64,000 nt of DNA from Gammaproteobacteria bacterium. GTDB lineage: Bacteria; Pseudomonadota; Gammaproteobacteria; Burkholderiales; Burkholderiaceae_C. The stretch spans positions 62,001 through 126,000 of the forward strand of contig JAHIYE010000013.1 in the NCBI GenBank assembly GCA_018815325.1, in the 5' to 3' direction. This document shows, piece after piece, positions 9,506-19,260 of this stretch (position 1 is its first letter; every line of letters begins with the position of its first letter). The position numbers and the translations under genes were made by a program. The notes beneath the pieces were generated by a model. The model saw only the letters and a program-made list of their open reading frames with translations, searched no databases and was not told the DNA's origin.

Positions 9506-10405
9506 TTATTTCTTGTCAGCCTTGCCGCTGCCACCGCCGCGGAACACCTTGAAGAACTCGGAGCTGGACGGGTCCACCACCATCAGGTCGCTCTTCTTGT
9601 TAAAGCTGGCCTTATAGGCGTCCAGGCTGCGATAGAACTGGGCGAACTGCGGATCCTTGCCAAACGCATCAGCATAAATCTTTGCGGCTTCGGCATCGCC
9701 CTCGCCCTTGATTTTCTGTGCGTCACGGTAGGCATTGGCAATCGTCACCTCGCGCTGGCGGTCTGCATCGGCACGGATTTTTTCACCCTCTGCCGCACCG
9801 GTGGAACGCAGCTCATTGGCCACGCGCTTGCGCTCGGCCTCCATCCGGCGGTAGACCGACTCGGTGATGGCCTCGACATAGTCAGCGCGCGTGATCCGCA
9901 CATCAACCACATCCACCCCCCAAGGCTTGGCGCCACTGACTTTGCTGAGCACCTCGGCCTTGACATCCGCGCTCAACTCCTCGCGCCTAACCGACAGGAT
10001 TTCCTTGACCGTGCGCTTGTTGATCTCTTCCTGGAAGGCATTACGCACCACACGGTTGAGCTGGCTGGCACCAGCCGCCTCATCCAGCCCCACGTTGCGA
10101 ATGTAGGCAGACGGATCCGTAATGCGCCAGCGTGCATACCAGTCGATCACCACCCGCTGCTTCTCCAAGGTGAGCAGGGGTTCGTTGTCACTGCTGTCGA
10201 GCGTGAGCAAACGCTTGTCGATGTATGACACATTTTGGAACGGTGGCGGCAACTTGAAGTTCAAGCCAGGTTCCGTGATGACCTCCTTGATCTGCCCCAG
10301 AGCATAGACCACGCCAAACTGCCGCTGATCCACCACAAACAGGGTCGAACTCACCAGTGCAAGCAGCACCAGGACCGAAGTAACAATAAATCCAAGCCGG
10401 TTCAT
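9506..10405 (-). CDS. hflC: HflC, FtsH-modulating SPFH membrane protein
   Basis: A 299-residue single-pass membrane protein. The N-terminal helix (about 5-25) is followed by an SPFH/band-7 domain starting VVDQRQFGVVYALGQ, then a long charged helix rich in Ala/Glu/Arg (AEGEKIRADADRQREVTIANA), typical of HflC coiled coil. It assembles with HflK into a cage around the FtsH protease in the inner membrane and modulates proteolysis. AGGAG precedes the ATG. The gene follows hflK with a 9-base gap. The tail ends in a Gly/Lys-rich stretch. Confidence 0.95.
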   Translation of the reverse strand: MNRLGFIVTSVLVLLALVSSTLFVVDQRQFGVVYALGQIKEVITEPGLNFKLPPPFQNVSYIDKRLLTLDSSDNEPLLTLEKQRVVIDWYARWRITDPSAYIRNVGLDEAAGASQLNRVVRNAFQEEINKRTVKEILSVRREELSADVKAEVLSKVSGAKPWGVDVVDVRITRADYVEAITESVYRRMEAERKRVANELRSTGAAEGEKIRADADRQREVTIANAYRDAQKIKGEGDAEAAKIYADAFGKDPQFAQFYRSLDAYKASFNKKSDLMVVDPSSSEFFKVFRGGGSGKADKK

Positions 10406-10414
10406 TTCAGGCTC

Positions 10415-11809
10415 CTAACGAATATCTCGATCACGCGAGCGGGAACTATCCCGTGCGCGTGCATCATTGGACAAAGAAGCCGGTGTGGTCGGCGTGGCGG
10501 GCACGACCGTGGTGGCTGAAGACGCTGAGGCATCGCCGCCAGCGGTGGAATTCTGCATGATCTTGTCCAGCGGCAGGTACAGCAGGTTGGAGCCTTTGCT
10601 CGATTCAACCAACAGCTTGGTCACGCTGCCGTAGATCTGCTGCATGGTGTCGAGGTACATGCGGTCCCGTGTCACCTGGGGTGCCTTCTGGTATTCAGTC
10701 AGCACCGAGCGGAAGCGTTGTGAATCACCCTGGGCCTGGGCCACTATGCGGGCTTTGTATGCGTCGGCCTCCTCCTTCAGACGAGAGGCAGAACCCACTG
10801 CACGCGGTATCACGTCGTTGGCGTAGGCTTGAGCCTCGTTCTTGGCCCGCTCACGTTCCTGGCCAGCCTTGAGCACATCGTCGAAAGCCGACTGCACCTG
10901 CTCTGGCGGGCGCACCCCGCCCTGCTGCAGGTTGACGCCAACCACTTCAATGCCGACTTTGTAGCTATCGAGAAATTTTTGCATCAACTCGCGCACACGG
11001 GGTGATATCTGGTCACGCTCTTCCGACAGCGCGGCATCCATGCGCATCTTGCCCACGACTTCACGCACGGCCGTTTCAGCCGCCAGCACCACGGCCTGTC
11101 CCGGGTTTTTGCTCTCGAACAGGAAAGCGCGTGCATCACTGAGGCGGTACTGAACCGCGAACTTGATCTCGACAATGTTCTCGTCTTCGGTCAGCATCGC
11201 GGATTCGCGCAGGCCGGTGGCCTTGATCACCGTGTCGCGCCCCACATCGACCGAACGGATCTGGGTCACGAAAATCAGTTCGTGACGCTGAATCGGATAG
11301 GGCAGACGCCAGTTGAAACCTGCGCCCACCGTGGTTTTGTATTTTCCGAACTGTGTAATCACAGCCTGCTGGCCCTCTTGCACAATGAAGAAGCCCGTGC
11401 CCAGCCAGATCAGGACGACCACAGCGGCGATCAGGCCAACCCCGATGCCTGCACTCTTCATGTCAGGCTGGAAGCCCCCCCCATTGCCGCCGCCCATCCC
11501 CCCGTTGCCGCCACGACCACCCTGCTTGGAGCCGCCAAACAGGCCACCGAGTTTGCGGTTGAAGTCGCGCCAGAGTTCGTCCAGATCGGGGGGGCCCTGG
11601 TTAGGACCACCCGGCCGCTGGCCTCGATCATTGCCGCCTTGTGGCGGCACGTTGGGGCGCTCCTCCTCTGGGCGTGCAGCCTGCTCAGGCTTGCTCTCGC
11701 CATCGGACTTGTCATCACTGCGACCCCAGCGAGGGTCATTCAGGTTGAACATGCCCCGGATTCGGCCAGGCAATGCCACCCAGCGCCAAGTATTGGATTG
11801 AAGTTTCAT
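10415..11809 (-). CDS. hflK: HflK, FtsH-modulating SPFH membrane protein
   Basis: A 464-residue partner of HflC. It has an N-terminal FNLNDPRWGR motif typical of HflK, a Pro/Gly/Arg-rich low-complexity stretch, a single membrane helix (IGVGLIAAVVVLIWLGTGFF), the SPFH domain from about VQEGQQAVITQFGKY, and a C-terminal region ending in a Ser/Thr/Pro-rich tail. The start at 11809 (MKLQSNTWRW) is preferred because MKLQ...RIRGMFNLNDPRWG resembles related N-termini and GAAGAG lies just before it; the inner ATG at 11752 (445 residues) is the alternative. hflX ends 40 bases upstream. Confidence 0.93.
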   Translation of the reverse strand: MKLQSNTWRWVALPGRIRGMFNLNDPRWGRSDDKSDGESKPEQAARPEEERPNVPPQGGNDRGQRPGGPNQGPPDLDELWRDFNRKLGGLFGGSKQGGRGGNGGMGGGNGGGFQPDMKSAGIGVGLIAAVVVLIWLGTGFFIVQEGQQAVITQFGKYKTTVGAGFNWRLPYPIQRHELIFVTQIRSVDVGRDTVIKATGLRESAMLTEDENIVEIKFAVQYRLSDARAFLFESKNPGQAVVLAAETAVREVVGKMRMDAALSEERDQISPRVRELMQKFLDSYKVGIEVVGVNLQQGGVRPPEQVQSAFDDVLKAGQERERAKNEAQAYANDVIPRAVGSASRLKEEADAYKARIVAQAQGDSQRFRSVLTEYQKAPQVTRDRMYLDTMQQIYGSVTKLLVESSKGSNLLYLPLDKIMQNSTAGGDASASSATTVVPATPTTPASLSNDARARDSSRSRDRDIR

Positions 11810-11849
11810 CTCTTCGTCTTTATGTATGTCATTACCGGATTGTGCCCAA

Positions 11850-13079
11850 TCACGATGCAGCCTCATGGACTTCAGGGATATGCAAGCCTGCATTATCCCG
11901 TGACTCGTGTGCACCGACCCTGCTGGCCAGCAACTGGCGCAGGTTCTGGAGCCCCTCGCCTTTGCTCGCACTCACGAACAGCCGCGGGGTGAGCACCCCG
12001 TCGAGTTCAAACATGTCCTGCAACTGCACTGGACGACGCTCTTCAGGCAGCGCATCGAGCTTGTTGAACACCAGCACCTGGGGCACGTCAGCCGCCCCAA
12101 TCTCGGCCAGCACGCGTTGAACCTCGGCAATCTGTTCAGGATAGTTCGGATTGGCCGCATCCACCACATGCAGCAAAAGGTCGGCATCGACGGCCTCCTG
12201 CAAAGTGGCCTGGAACGCATCAATCAAGCCGTGCGGCAGATCACGGATAAAACCCACGGTATCCGACAATGACACCGAACGGCCCGCCTCGCCCAGATAC
12301 AACTGGCGAGTGGTGGTATCCAGGGTTGCGAACAATTGATCGGCCGCATAGGCCCGGGCCTTGACCATGGCGTTGAACAGGGTGGACTTGCCTGCATTGG
12401 TATAGCCCACCAGCGAGATGTTGAAGGCGTCGCGGCGTTCCCGCTGGCGTCGCTGGGTCTGGTGCTGGCGCTTCACCTTCACCAGCCGCTCCTTGGTGCG
12501 CTTGATGGCATCGCCAATCATGCGGCGGTCAAGTTCGATCTGCTTCTCACCCGGGCCGCCGCGCACCCCCGCACCGCCGGTTTGGCGCTCCAGGTGAGAC
12601 CAGCGTCGCACCAGCCGGGTACTGACATATTGCAACCGCGCCAGTTCTACCTGCAGCTTGCCCTCGTGGCTGCGGGCACGCTGGGCAAAGATTTCCAGGA
12701 TCAGCAAGGTACGGTCGTTGACCGGAAGTTCCAGATGGCGCTCCAGATTGCGCTGCTGGGCCGGGCTCAGGCTCTGGTCGAACAGCACCTCGGTGGCGCC
12801 ATGCTGTGCTGCCAGCAGTTTGATTTCATCCGCTTTGCCGCTGCCAATGAACAGGGCGGCATCTGGCGCCTTGCGCTTGCAGGTGATGCGGGCAACGGGA
12901 TTCAGGCCGGCAGACTCGGCCAACAAGCCCAACTCTTCCAGTTCACTGTCGAAATGCGGCAAACCCAGATCAACCCCGACCAAAATGGTCGGCGCAAGTG
13001 AAGTTTCAGTCGAAGAGGTCAATCGGAGGGTTGGGGGGAGTTGGGAGATATCCGCCCTTGATGCGGGCAAAGCCCGCAT
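11850..13079 (-). CDS. hflX: Ribosome-splitting GTPase HflX
   Basis: A roughly 400-residue GTPase. The N-terminal HflX domain includes ARITCKRKAPDAALFIGSGK and the glycine-rich GGAGVRGGPGEKQIELDRR. The GTPase domain has G1 GYTNAGKST, G3 DTVGF and G4 NKLD. HflX splits stalled 70S ribosomes. The start is uncertain: ATG at 13079 overlaps a 14-bp hairpin, while a TTG at 13022 would give MTSSTETSLAP just before the conserved TILVGVDLG. Neither has a good Shine-Dalgarno. It is downstream of hfq, the standard order. Confidence 0.93.
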   Translation of the reverse strand: MRALPASRADISQLPPTLRLTSSTETSLAPTILVGVDLGLPHFDSELEELGLLAESAGLNPVARITCKRKAPDAALFIGSGKADEIKLLAAQHGATEVLFDQSLSPAQQRNLERHLELPVNDRTLLILEIFAQRARSHEGKLQVELARLQYVSTRLVRRWSHLERQTGGAGVRGGPGEKQIELDRRMIGDAIKRTKERLVKVKRQHQTQRRQRERRDAFNISLVGYTNAGKSTLFNAMVKARAYAADQLFATLDTTTRQLYLGEAGRSVSLSDTVGFIRDLPHGLIDAFQATLQEAVDADLLLHVVDAANPNYPEQIAEVQRVLAEIGAADVPQVLVFNKLDALPEERRPVQLQDMFELDGVLTPRLFVSASKGEGLQNLRQLLASRVGAHESRDNAGLHIPEVHEAAS

Positions 13080-13085
13080 CAAGGG
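13055..13085. promoter_or_regulatory. Perfect 14-bp hairpin between hfq and hflX
   Basis: Bases 13055-13068 pair perfectly with 13072-13085 around a 3-base AAA loop (top-strand arms CCCTTGATGCGGGC and GCCCGCATCAAGGG). The element abuts the hfq stop codon at 13086-13088 and contains the ATG and upstream TTG candidates of hflX. Neither side is followed by a T-run, so it does not look like a classical Rho-independent terminator. It could protect the hfq 3' end, attenuate the operon, or block hflX initiation. Confidence 0.75.
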
Positions 13086-13337
13086 TTACGCTGTCGCTGC
13101 AGCCTCGTCAGTTTCACCCGTCGAGAAACTCACTGCGCGCCCCGGCACAATCGTCGAAATGGCGTGCTTGTAAACCATTTGTGTCACGGTATTACGCAGC
13201 AAGACGACATACTGGTCGAAGGACTCAATCTGCCCCTGCAGTTTGATGCCGTTGACCAGATAAATAGAGACCGGGATGTGTTCCCGACGCAAGGCGTTGA
13301 GAAACGGGTCCTGAAGTAACTGCCCTTTATTGCTCAC
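13086..13337 (-). CDS. hfq: RNA chaperone Hfq
   Basis: An 83-residue Sm-like protein. Sm1 is present ([39 protein letters not shown]), and Sm2 is the canonical [11 protein letters not shown]. The C-terminal tail is short (about 15 residues), as in betaproteobacteria. It forms hexamers that pair small RNAs with mRNAs. The start codon is GTG, preceded by GGAG at good spacing (complement of 13341-13350). The 117-base gap to der upstream may carry its own promoter. It is followed at once by a strong hairpin and then hflX. Confidence 0.97.
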   Translation of the reverse strand: MSNKGQLLQDPFLNALRREHIPVSIYLVNGIKLQGQIESFDQYVVLLRNTVTQMVYKHAISTIVPGRAVSFSTGETDEAAATA

Positions 13338-13454
13338 GATATTCTCCGTGTTCTAGAAGTTATTAAGGGTTAGACCTTACCACAGCACAGCGCCGTATCA
13401 GTTATGGAATCGTCAATTCCCCACAAAGTTCCCGAAACCCGCCGTTACAGCCTC

Positions 13455-14798
13455 CTATTTCGACTCTTTTTCTGAATAAGGATTGCTGGAGGTCTTCATT
13501 TGAATGCGCAGCGGCGTTCCCACAAGGTTGAATTCCTTGCGGAAACGCCCCTCCAGAAAGCGCTTGTAGGCCGCGGTCACATGCTCCAGCGAGTTGCCAT
13601 GAATGATGATCACCGGGGGGTTCATCCCCCCCTGGTGGGCATAACGCAGCTTCGGCCTGAACATGCCGGCGCGTTGCGGATTCTGGAACTGTACCGCCTC
13701 AAGCAGCAGGCGCGTGAGCACAGGCGTTGACATCTTGCAGTTGGCGGCCTTGTAGGCCTCAATGATGGCCGCCCACACGGGCCCCAGACCCTGGCGCTTT
13801 TGAGCGGAGATGAAGTGCATGGAGGCAAATTTCAGGAAACCCAGACGGGTTTCGATGGACCGCTGTACCAACTCGCGCTGATACGAGTCAACCGCATCCC
13901 ATTTGTTGACCGCCAATACCACGGCACGTCCGCTCTCCAGAATATAGCCCGCGATATGGGCATCCTGGTCGGTCACTCCCTGGGTCGCATCGAGCAGCAG
14001 CAGCACCACATTGGCAGACTCGATCGCCTGCAAGGTCTTGACAACCGAGAACTTCTCGATGGCCTCGAACACCTTGCCCTTGCGGCGCAGTCCAGCCGTA
14101 TCGATCAACTCGAAGCGCTGGCCGTTGCGCTCGAAGGGTACAGAAATCGCGTCACGCGTGGTACCCGGCAGATCGAAAGCGACCAGACGCTCCTCGCCCA
14201 GCCAGGTATTGATCAAGGTTGATTTGCCTACATTCGGCCGTCCGGCAACAGCCAGCTTGATGATACCGGGTTCACTTTCCTCGTCTTCCTCACCGGGTTC
14301 GGGCAGGTTCAGCGGCTCCAGCGCCTTTTCCACGAGCGTGCGAATGCCCTGGCCGTGGGCCGCAGAAACGGGCAAAACCTCGCCCAAGCCCAACTCAAAA
14401 AACTCACCCAGCTGCACACCTTCAAGCATGCCCTCAGCCTTGTTGGCCACCAGCAGGCAAGGCTTGCCAAGCCGACGCAGATAGTTTGCTATGTCATGGT
14501 CCTGCGCCGAAATGCCTTCGCGCGCATCGACAACGAAAATGACAGCATCGGCCTCGGCCACGGCCTGACGCGTCTGGCGGGCCATTTCCTTGTAGATGCC
14601 ACTGGAAGCATCAGGCTCAAAGCCACCGGTATCAATGACGATGTATTCGTGGCCCCCTTGCCTGCCATTGCCGTAATGACGATCGCGCGTCAAACCCGCA
14701 AAGTCCGCCACGATAGCGTCACGAGACTTTGTCAGACGGTTGAACAGGGTCGACTTGCCGACATTGGGGCGGCCCACAAGGGCCAGGACAGGTTTCAT
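13455..14798 (-). CDS. der: Ribosome biogenesis GTPase Der (EngA)
   Basis: A 447-residue protein with two tandem G domains and a C-terminal KH-like domain. The first P-loop is GRPNVGKST near residue 8 with DTGGF; the second GRPNVGKST lies near 185 with DTAGL and [18 protein letters not shown] and [17 protein letters not shown] belong to the KH-like region. Der acts in 50S subunit maturation. It lies 18 bases after bamB in the minus direction, the usual bamB-der order. Confidence 0.97.
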   Translation of the reverse strand: MKPVLALVGRPNVGKSTLFNRLTKSRDAIVADFAGLTRDRHYGNGRQGGHEYIVIDTGGFEPDASSGIYKEMARQTRQAVAEADAVIFVVDAREGISAQDHDIANYLRRLGKPCLLVANKAEGMLEGVQLGEFFELGLGEVLPVSAAHGQGIRTLVEKALEPLNLPEPGEEDEESEPGIIKLAVAGRPNVGKSTLINTWLGEERLVAFDLPGTTRDAISVPFERNGQRFELIDTAGLRRKGKVFEAIEKFSVVKTLQAIESANVVLLLLDATQGVTDQDAHIAGYILESGRAVVLAVNKWDAVDSYQRELVQRSIETRLGFLKFASMHFISAQKRQGLGPVWAAIIEAYKAANCKMSTPVLTRLLLEAVQFQNPQRAGMFRPKLRYAHQGGMNPPVIIIHGNSLEHVTAAYKRFLEGRFRKEFNLVGTPLRIQMKTSSNPYSEKESK

Positions 14799-14816
14799 GA
14801 CAGACCGCGTTGTTAC

Positions 14817-15959
14817 TTATTCAGGCTGGAAGCCGAAGACACCACCACGGCGTGTCACCACGACCAGCGTATTGCCGGCCAGCACAGGGGCGGAAATCAC
14901 CGGAGAGCCATCGGTAGCCACCCGAGTCAGCGCAGAGCCATCGGTCCGTGACAGCAGATGTACCAAGCCGGTTGAATCACCAATGACAATGGAGCGACCC
15001 ACAACTTGTGGCGTTGTCAGACCCCGATAGCGCAGGCGCTCTGAGACCCAGGCCCGTTCGCCGTCTTTACGCTGCCAGGCAATGATCTTGCCATCGGCTT
15101 CGGTACCAAACACAAAATTCTCGTCGCCCGCCAAACCTTCAGACCCGGAGGCGGTCTGGGTCCACAAGACCGTACCTTTGGCAGCATTGACACAACCGAC
15201 AGCGGCCTGAAATGCGCGCGCGCAAACCACATCGTCGTGACGACTGACATGCGCTACCAGATCGACCAAGCGCTCCACGTCGTTGGTTCCCCTCGGGGTG
15301 GCGATTGGGGCCTCCCAGCGAATGCTGCCATTGAGCGGATTCATCCCCACGAGCCGCCCGGACTGACCGACAACCAAGGTATTGCCAACCGCGAGCATGA
15401 TGCCAGCCTGACGCAAGACAAGAGGATCTCCCGAACGCTGCTGGGTCCAGAGCTTGCGCCCGGAGCGTGCATCAAAGGCGAGTACCGTCCTGTCAGCCGT
15501 CAGAACAAAGACACGCTCACCCGCCACCAGAGGGGCCGTAAAGCCCTGGGCATTGAGGGTCTGACGCCAGAGTTCACGACCCGCCTCCAGGGTAATCAAT
15601 TCATTGTTCCGGCTCACGACCGAGGCAAAACGCCCGTCACTACCGACGCCTGCCGCGATTGGCGTGCCGATCTGGGTACGCCACAACTCGGCGCCAGTCG
15701 TGGCATCGATGGATGCAACCGTTCCATCCGAGCTCGCCAGTGTCACAACCCGGTCATTGACGCGCACATCGAGGGGGAACTGAACCTCGCCCAGCTTGGC
15801 GCTCCAGGCCAGCCGGACCCCCAGCAAGCCCGGACTCGGGGGCAACTCTGCAGGCTTGGGCCTCTCGGGACTGCTGGAACAAGCCAGCAGCAAACTGGTG
15901 ACACATGTCGTGAGGAGAACCCTCAGGCTGAACCGGCTGACAAAACGCTTGCTGTTCAC
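14817..15959 (-). CDS. bamB: Outer membrane assembly lipoprotein BamB
   Basis: A 380-residue lipoprotein: signal peptide with lipobox LLLAC (about residue 26), then an eight-bladed PQQ-like beta-propeller with repeats such as SIDATTGAELWRTQIGTP, AFDARSGRKLWTQQ and GMNPLNGSIRWEAP. It is part of the BAM complex that folds outer-membrane proteins. It starts with GTG, and this GTG overlaps the TGA stop of the upstream yfgM gene (GTGA), so translation is coupled. bamD of the same complex is at 26127 in this window. Confidence 0.95.
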   Translation of the reverse strand: MNSKRFVSRFSLRVLLTTCVTSLLLACSSSPERPKPAELPPSPGLLGVRLAWSAKLGEVQFPLDVRVNDRVVTLASSDGTVASIDATTGAELWRTQIGTPIAAGVGSDGRFASVVSRNNELITLEAGRELWRQTLNAQGFTAPLVAGERVFVLTADRTVLAFDARSGRKLWTQQRSGDPLVLRQAGIMLAVGNTLVVGQSGRLVGMNPLNGSIRWEAPIATPRGTNDVERLVDLVAHVSRHDDVVCARAFQAAVGCVNAAKGTVLWTQTASGSEGLAGDENFVFGTEADGKIIAWQRKDGERAWVSERLRYRGLTTPQVVGRSIVIGDSTGLVHLLSRTDGSALTRVATDGSPVISAPVLAGNTLVVVTRRGGVFGFQPE

Positions 15960-16651
15960 TTCCCGGCTCCCGTACTTGCCGGGCTCAGAGCCGCAACGGC
16001 TTGTGCGCCACGCGGATTGCTGCCCAGCGCATTGAGTTTGACTTCGACCAGCGCACGGTATTCCGTCCGCTCGTCAAGCCCGCTGTAGGCTTTGTTGTAT
16101 TCCGCAACCGCCTCTGCCTTTTTGCCCTGAAGCTGGTAAATATCGCCCTTACGGTCGGCCACCAGCGCCATGTATTCAGCCGGGAAGTCACCTGACAACT
16201 TCTGCATCGCTTCATCGTAGGCCTTGGATTCGACCAGCACACCGGCAAGACGCAGTTTCGCAATAGCCTGGTATCCGGTATCGGGTGACTGGTCGGCAAC
16301 CCAGGTCAGCGCAGACTTGGCTGACGCCGTGTTGCCGGCATCGTAATACACCTTGGCGGCAATCAGTCCTGCTTGTTGTGCATATGTGGTGGAAGAGAAC
16401 TTGTCCTTCATGTCCGCCAGAACGCGGTCCAGCTTGGCCATATCACCGGTACGCGCCACGCGCTCTACTTCGTCATACATGGTGGCGGCTTGCGCCGCCT
16501 GGTTGCGCTGCCAGTATTGGTAGAAGTTCCATCCGGCAAACGAGCCCAGAATCGCAATCAACACCCAGGTGATGAGATTGCCATACTGTTGCCAGAAGTG
16601 CTTGAGTTGATCAAGTTGTTCTTGTTCTTCGAGGTCAAGGTGATTTGCCAT
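15956..16651 (-). CDS. yfgM: YfgM-like TPR membrane protein (ancillary SecYEG translocon subunit)
   Basis: A 231-residue protein with a cytoplasmic N-terminus (MANHLDLEEQEQLDQLKHFW), one membrane helix (about 24-44, NLITWVLIAILGSFAGWNFY) and a periplasmic TPR-like helical domain. The YfgM family binds the SecYEG translocon and periplasmic chaperones. The gene sits between hisS and bamB as in many proteobacteria. The tail is Ala/Gly/Ser-rich. It overlaps bamB by four bases. Confidence 0.88.
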   Translation of the reverse strand: MANHLDLEEQEQLDQLKHFWQQYGNLITWVLIAILGSFAGWNFYQYWQRNQAAQAATMYDEVERVARTGDMAKLDRVLADMKDKFSSTTYAQQAGLIAAKVYYDAGNTASAKSALTWVADQSPDTGYQAIAKLRLAGVLVESKAYDEAMQKLSGDFPAEYMALVADRKGDIYQLQGKKAEAVAEYNKAYSGLDERTEYRALVEVKLNALGSNPRGAQAVAALSPASTGAGK

Positions 16652-16663
16652 GAATATGTCCGG

Positions 16664-17977
16664 TTAAGTCTTCGATTGTAGGTCGGTGGCCCAGCGGGCA
16701 GCATCGCCCAGCGGCATGCTGCGCTGCAGGCCGCTCCCGTCACGCAGGGATTTGACGGTGACGACGTTTTGGGCAAGCTCGTCTGCACCAAAAATCAGTG
16801 CATGGCGTGCGCCACTGGCATCGGCCCGCTTGAATTGCGACTTCATGCTCCCCATGCCATCCCCCGTGCCAGCATGCATCTGGACACTCACACCACTTGC
16901 CCTCAGGGTCTGCAGGCATTGCATGACCACCGGCAGGGCTTCTGCGTCTGGCACGATCGCATAGGCATCCAGCTCCGCCCCAGCATTGAACTGCCCTTGC
17001 TCCTTGAGAAGTTCCAGCACGCGCTCAACCCCCATGCCCCAGCCCACCGCTGCGGTCGGTTTTCCACCCAGTAGCTCAAACAGCCCATCGTAGCGGCCAC
17101 CACCGCACAAAGTGCCTTGCGCACCGAGTTCATCGGTAATGAACTCGAACACGGTATGGCTGTAATAGTCCAATCCGCGGACCAGTCGCGGATTGATCTT
17201 CCACGGCACACCGCAGGCACTCAGCAGTGTCTTGACAGTGTCGAAGTGCTTCAGGGAAGCTTCCCCAAGATAACTCAGCAGTCGTGGTGCCTCCTGAACC
17301 ATGGCCTGCATGGCTGGATTCTTGGTGTCAAGAATTCGCAACGGGTTGGTGTGCAAGCGGCGCTGTGCATCCGCATCCAGCACTTCGGCATGCTTCTCCA
17401 GATACGCAATCAATGCGGCACGATGCGCATGGCGTTCACTGGCGATACCCAGACTGTTGAGTTCAACACGAATATTGCGCAAACCCAGATCGGCAAATAG
17501 CTGATGCGCCAGCAGCATCAGTTCGGCATCAAGTTCCGGACCGTTAAAACCCAGGGCTTCCGCCCCCAGCTGGTAGAACTGGCGATAGCGTCCGCGCTGG
17601 GGCCGCTCATGACGGAACATCGGGCCCATGTAGTACAGCCGTTTGCCGCCGTCGTAAGTCAGGTTGTGCTCGATCGCAGCGCGTACCACACCGGGCGTGT
17701 TCTCAGGCCGCAGGGTCAAGGCCTCGCCATTGAGCCGGTCCTCAAAGGAGTACATCTCCTTCTCGACGATGTCCGTGGTCTCGCCTGTACCGCGCACAAA
17801 CAATGCCGTAGGCTCAACGATCGGCGTGCGGATATTGCGATAGGCGTGCCGCAACATCAGGTCGCGGACCTTCTCCTCCAGCCATTCCCACCGTGTTGAC
17901 TCAGGCGGCAGAATGTCATTCATGCCTTTGACCGCCAGCAATTTCTCCAGCTTCACAGCACCCGTTTTCTCAGTCAT
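16664..17977 (-). CDS. hisS: Histidyl-tRNA synthetase
   Basis: A 437-residue class II synthetase. Motif 1 region [12 protein letters not shown] opens the protein, motif 2 is [20 protein letters not shown], the histidine-binding loops are [14 protein letters not shown] and GGGRYDGL, and motif 3 is [13 protein letters not shown]. The C-terminal anticodon-binding domain ends the protein. The frame extends four codons upstream to a TTG, but the ATG at 17977 is the natural start. It follows ispG with an 8-base gap. Confidence 0.96.
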   Translation of the reverse strand: MTEKTGAVKLEKLLAVKGMNDILPPESTRWEWLEEKVRDLMLRHAYRNIRTPIVEPTALFVRGTGETTDIVEKEMYSFEDRLNGEALTLRPENTPGVVRAAIEHNLTYDGGKRLYYMGPMFRHERPQRGRYRQFYQLGAEALGFNGPELDAELMLLAHQLFADLGLRNIRVELNSLGIASERHAHRAALIAYLEKHAEVLDADAQRRLHTNPLRILDTKNPAMQAMVQEAPRLLSYLGEASLKHFDTVKTLLSACGVPWKINPRLVRGLDYYSHTVFEFITDELGAQGTLCGGGRYDGLFELLGGKPTAAVGWGMGVERVLELLKEQGQFNAGAELDAYAIVPDAEALPVVMQCLQTLRASGVSVQMHAGTGDGMGSMKSQFKRADASGARHALIFGADELAQNVVTVKSLRDGSGLQRSMPLGDAARWATDLQSKT

Positions 17978-17985
17978 GGAATTCT

Positions 17986-19260
17986 TCAAACTGCAGCAGC
18001 AACTTGCGGCTGGCCGAAACGTTTTTCAATGTAGTCTTCAACAATTTTCTGGAAATCCCGGGCGATGCTATCCCCGCGCAGCGTGACCCGCTTCTCACCA
18101 TCGATGAAGACCGGTGCAGCAGGCGCCTCACCGGTTCCGGGCAGGCTGATGCCTATATCGGCATGCTTGCTTTCTCCCGGACCGTTCACGATGCAACCCA
18201 TGACAGCCACCTTGAGTTGCTCGACCCCCGGATACTTCTCACGCCAGACCGGCATGGCGGCACGCAGAAAATCATCGATCTGTTTCGTGAGTTCCTGGAA
18301 GGTGGTGCTGGTCGTACGACCGCAGCCGGGACAGGCCGTAACACTGGGTACAAAGCTTCTGAGCCCCAGTGCCTGCAGGATTTCTGATGCAATCACGACC
18401 TCCTGGGTACGGGCCTCGCCTGGCTGAGGTGTGAGTGAAACCCGGATCGTGTCGCCAATCCCCTCTTGCAGCAAAACGGAAAGTGCGACAGCAGAAGCGA
18501 CCGTCCCTTTGGTACCCATACCGGCTTCGGTCAAACCCAGATGCAGGGGGTAATCGCAGCGACGGGCCAACTCCCGGTAGACAGAAATCAAATCCTGCAC
18601 TCCGCTGACCTTACACGACAGGGTAATCTGATTGCCATCCATCCCCATCTGTTCGGCACGACGGGCTGAGTCAATGGCTGAGCTGATCAGTGCCTCGTAC
18701 ATCACGGGCTTCGCATCCCAGGGCTCAGCGCGCCGGCTGTTTTCGTCCATCAGTCCGGCCAGCAACTCCTGATCGAGGCTGCCCCAATTCACCCCAATGC
18801 GCACGGGTTTGTTCCAGCGCATGGCAGCATCGATCATCTGACCAAACTGCCGGTCCCGCTTGTCACCCTTGCCCACATTGCCGGGATTGATCCGGTATTT
18901 GGACAAGGCCTCTGCACAAGCGGGGTAATCAGTCAGCAATGTGTGTCCGTTGTAGTGGAAATCACCAATCAAGGGAACATCGATACCCATGCGATCGAGT
19001 TGCTCGCGGATATGTGGAACGGCCTGTGCAGCCTCTGGCGTATTGACCGTGATACGGACAAGCTCGGAGCCAGCCAGTGCCAGTTCCTTGACCTGAATTG
19101 CCGTACCTATGACGTCGGCTGTATCCGTGTTGGTCATGGACTGAACGCGCACCGGCGCATCGCCACCCACCGTTACAAGCCGATCACCCCATTGGACCCG
19201 GGACTGGCGAGTCCGACGGGTCAGTGGCGCCGCACATTCAACAGGAAGACTGGGCTCCAC
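17986..19260 (-). CDS. ispG: 4-hydroxy-3-methylbut-2-enyl diphosphate synthase IspG
   Basis: A 424-residue iron-sulfur enzyme of the MEP isoprenoid pathway, converting MEcPP to HMBPP. The TIM-barrel half contains [19 protein letters not shown] and [11 protein letters not shown]. The 4Fe-4S ligands are the two cysteines of ACPGCGRT and the cysteine of GCIVNGPGE. The longest start is a GTG whose last base neighbourhood overlaps the rodZ stop (TAGTG), again suggesting coupled translation. The length is typical of betaproteobacteria. Confidence 0.96.
   Translation of the reverse strand: MEPSLPVECAAPLTRRTRQSRVQWGDRLVTVGGDAPVRVQSMTNTDTADVIGTAIQVKELALAGSELVRITVNTPEAAQAVPHIREQLDRMGIDVPLIGDFHYNGHTLLTDYPACAEALSKYRINPGNVGKGDKRDRQFGQMIDAAMRWNKPVRIGVNWGSLDQELLAGLMDENSRRAEPWDAKPVMYEALISSAIDSARRAEQMGMDGNQITLSCKVSGVQDLISVYRELARRCDYPLHLGLTEAGMGTKGTVASAVALSVLLQEGIGDTIRVSLTPQPGEARTQEVVIASEILQALGLRSFVPSVTACPGCGRTTSTTFQELTKQIDDFLRAAMPVWREKYPGVEQLKVAVMGCIVNGPGESKHADIGISLPGTGEAPAAPVFIDGEKRVTLRGDSIARDFQKIVEDYIEKRFGQPQVAAAV

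Noticed and set aside
13055-13085. Classical Rho-independent terminator after hfq
   Set aside because: The stem is strong but neither side is followed by a run of T, so it is reported as a hairpin of unknown role.
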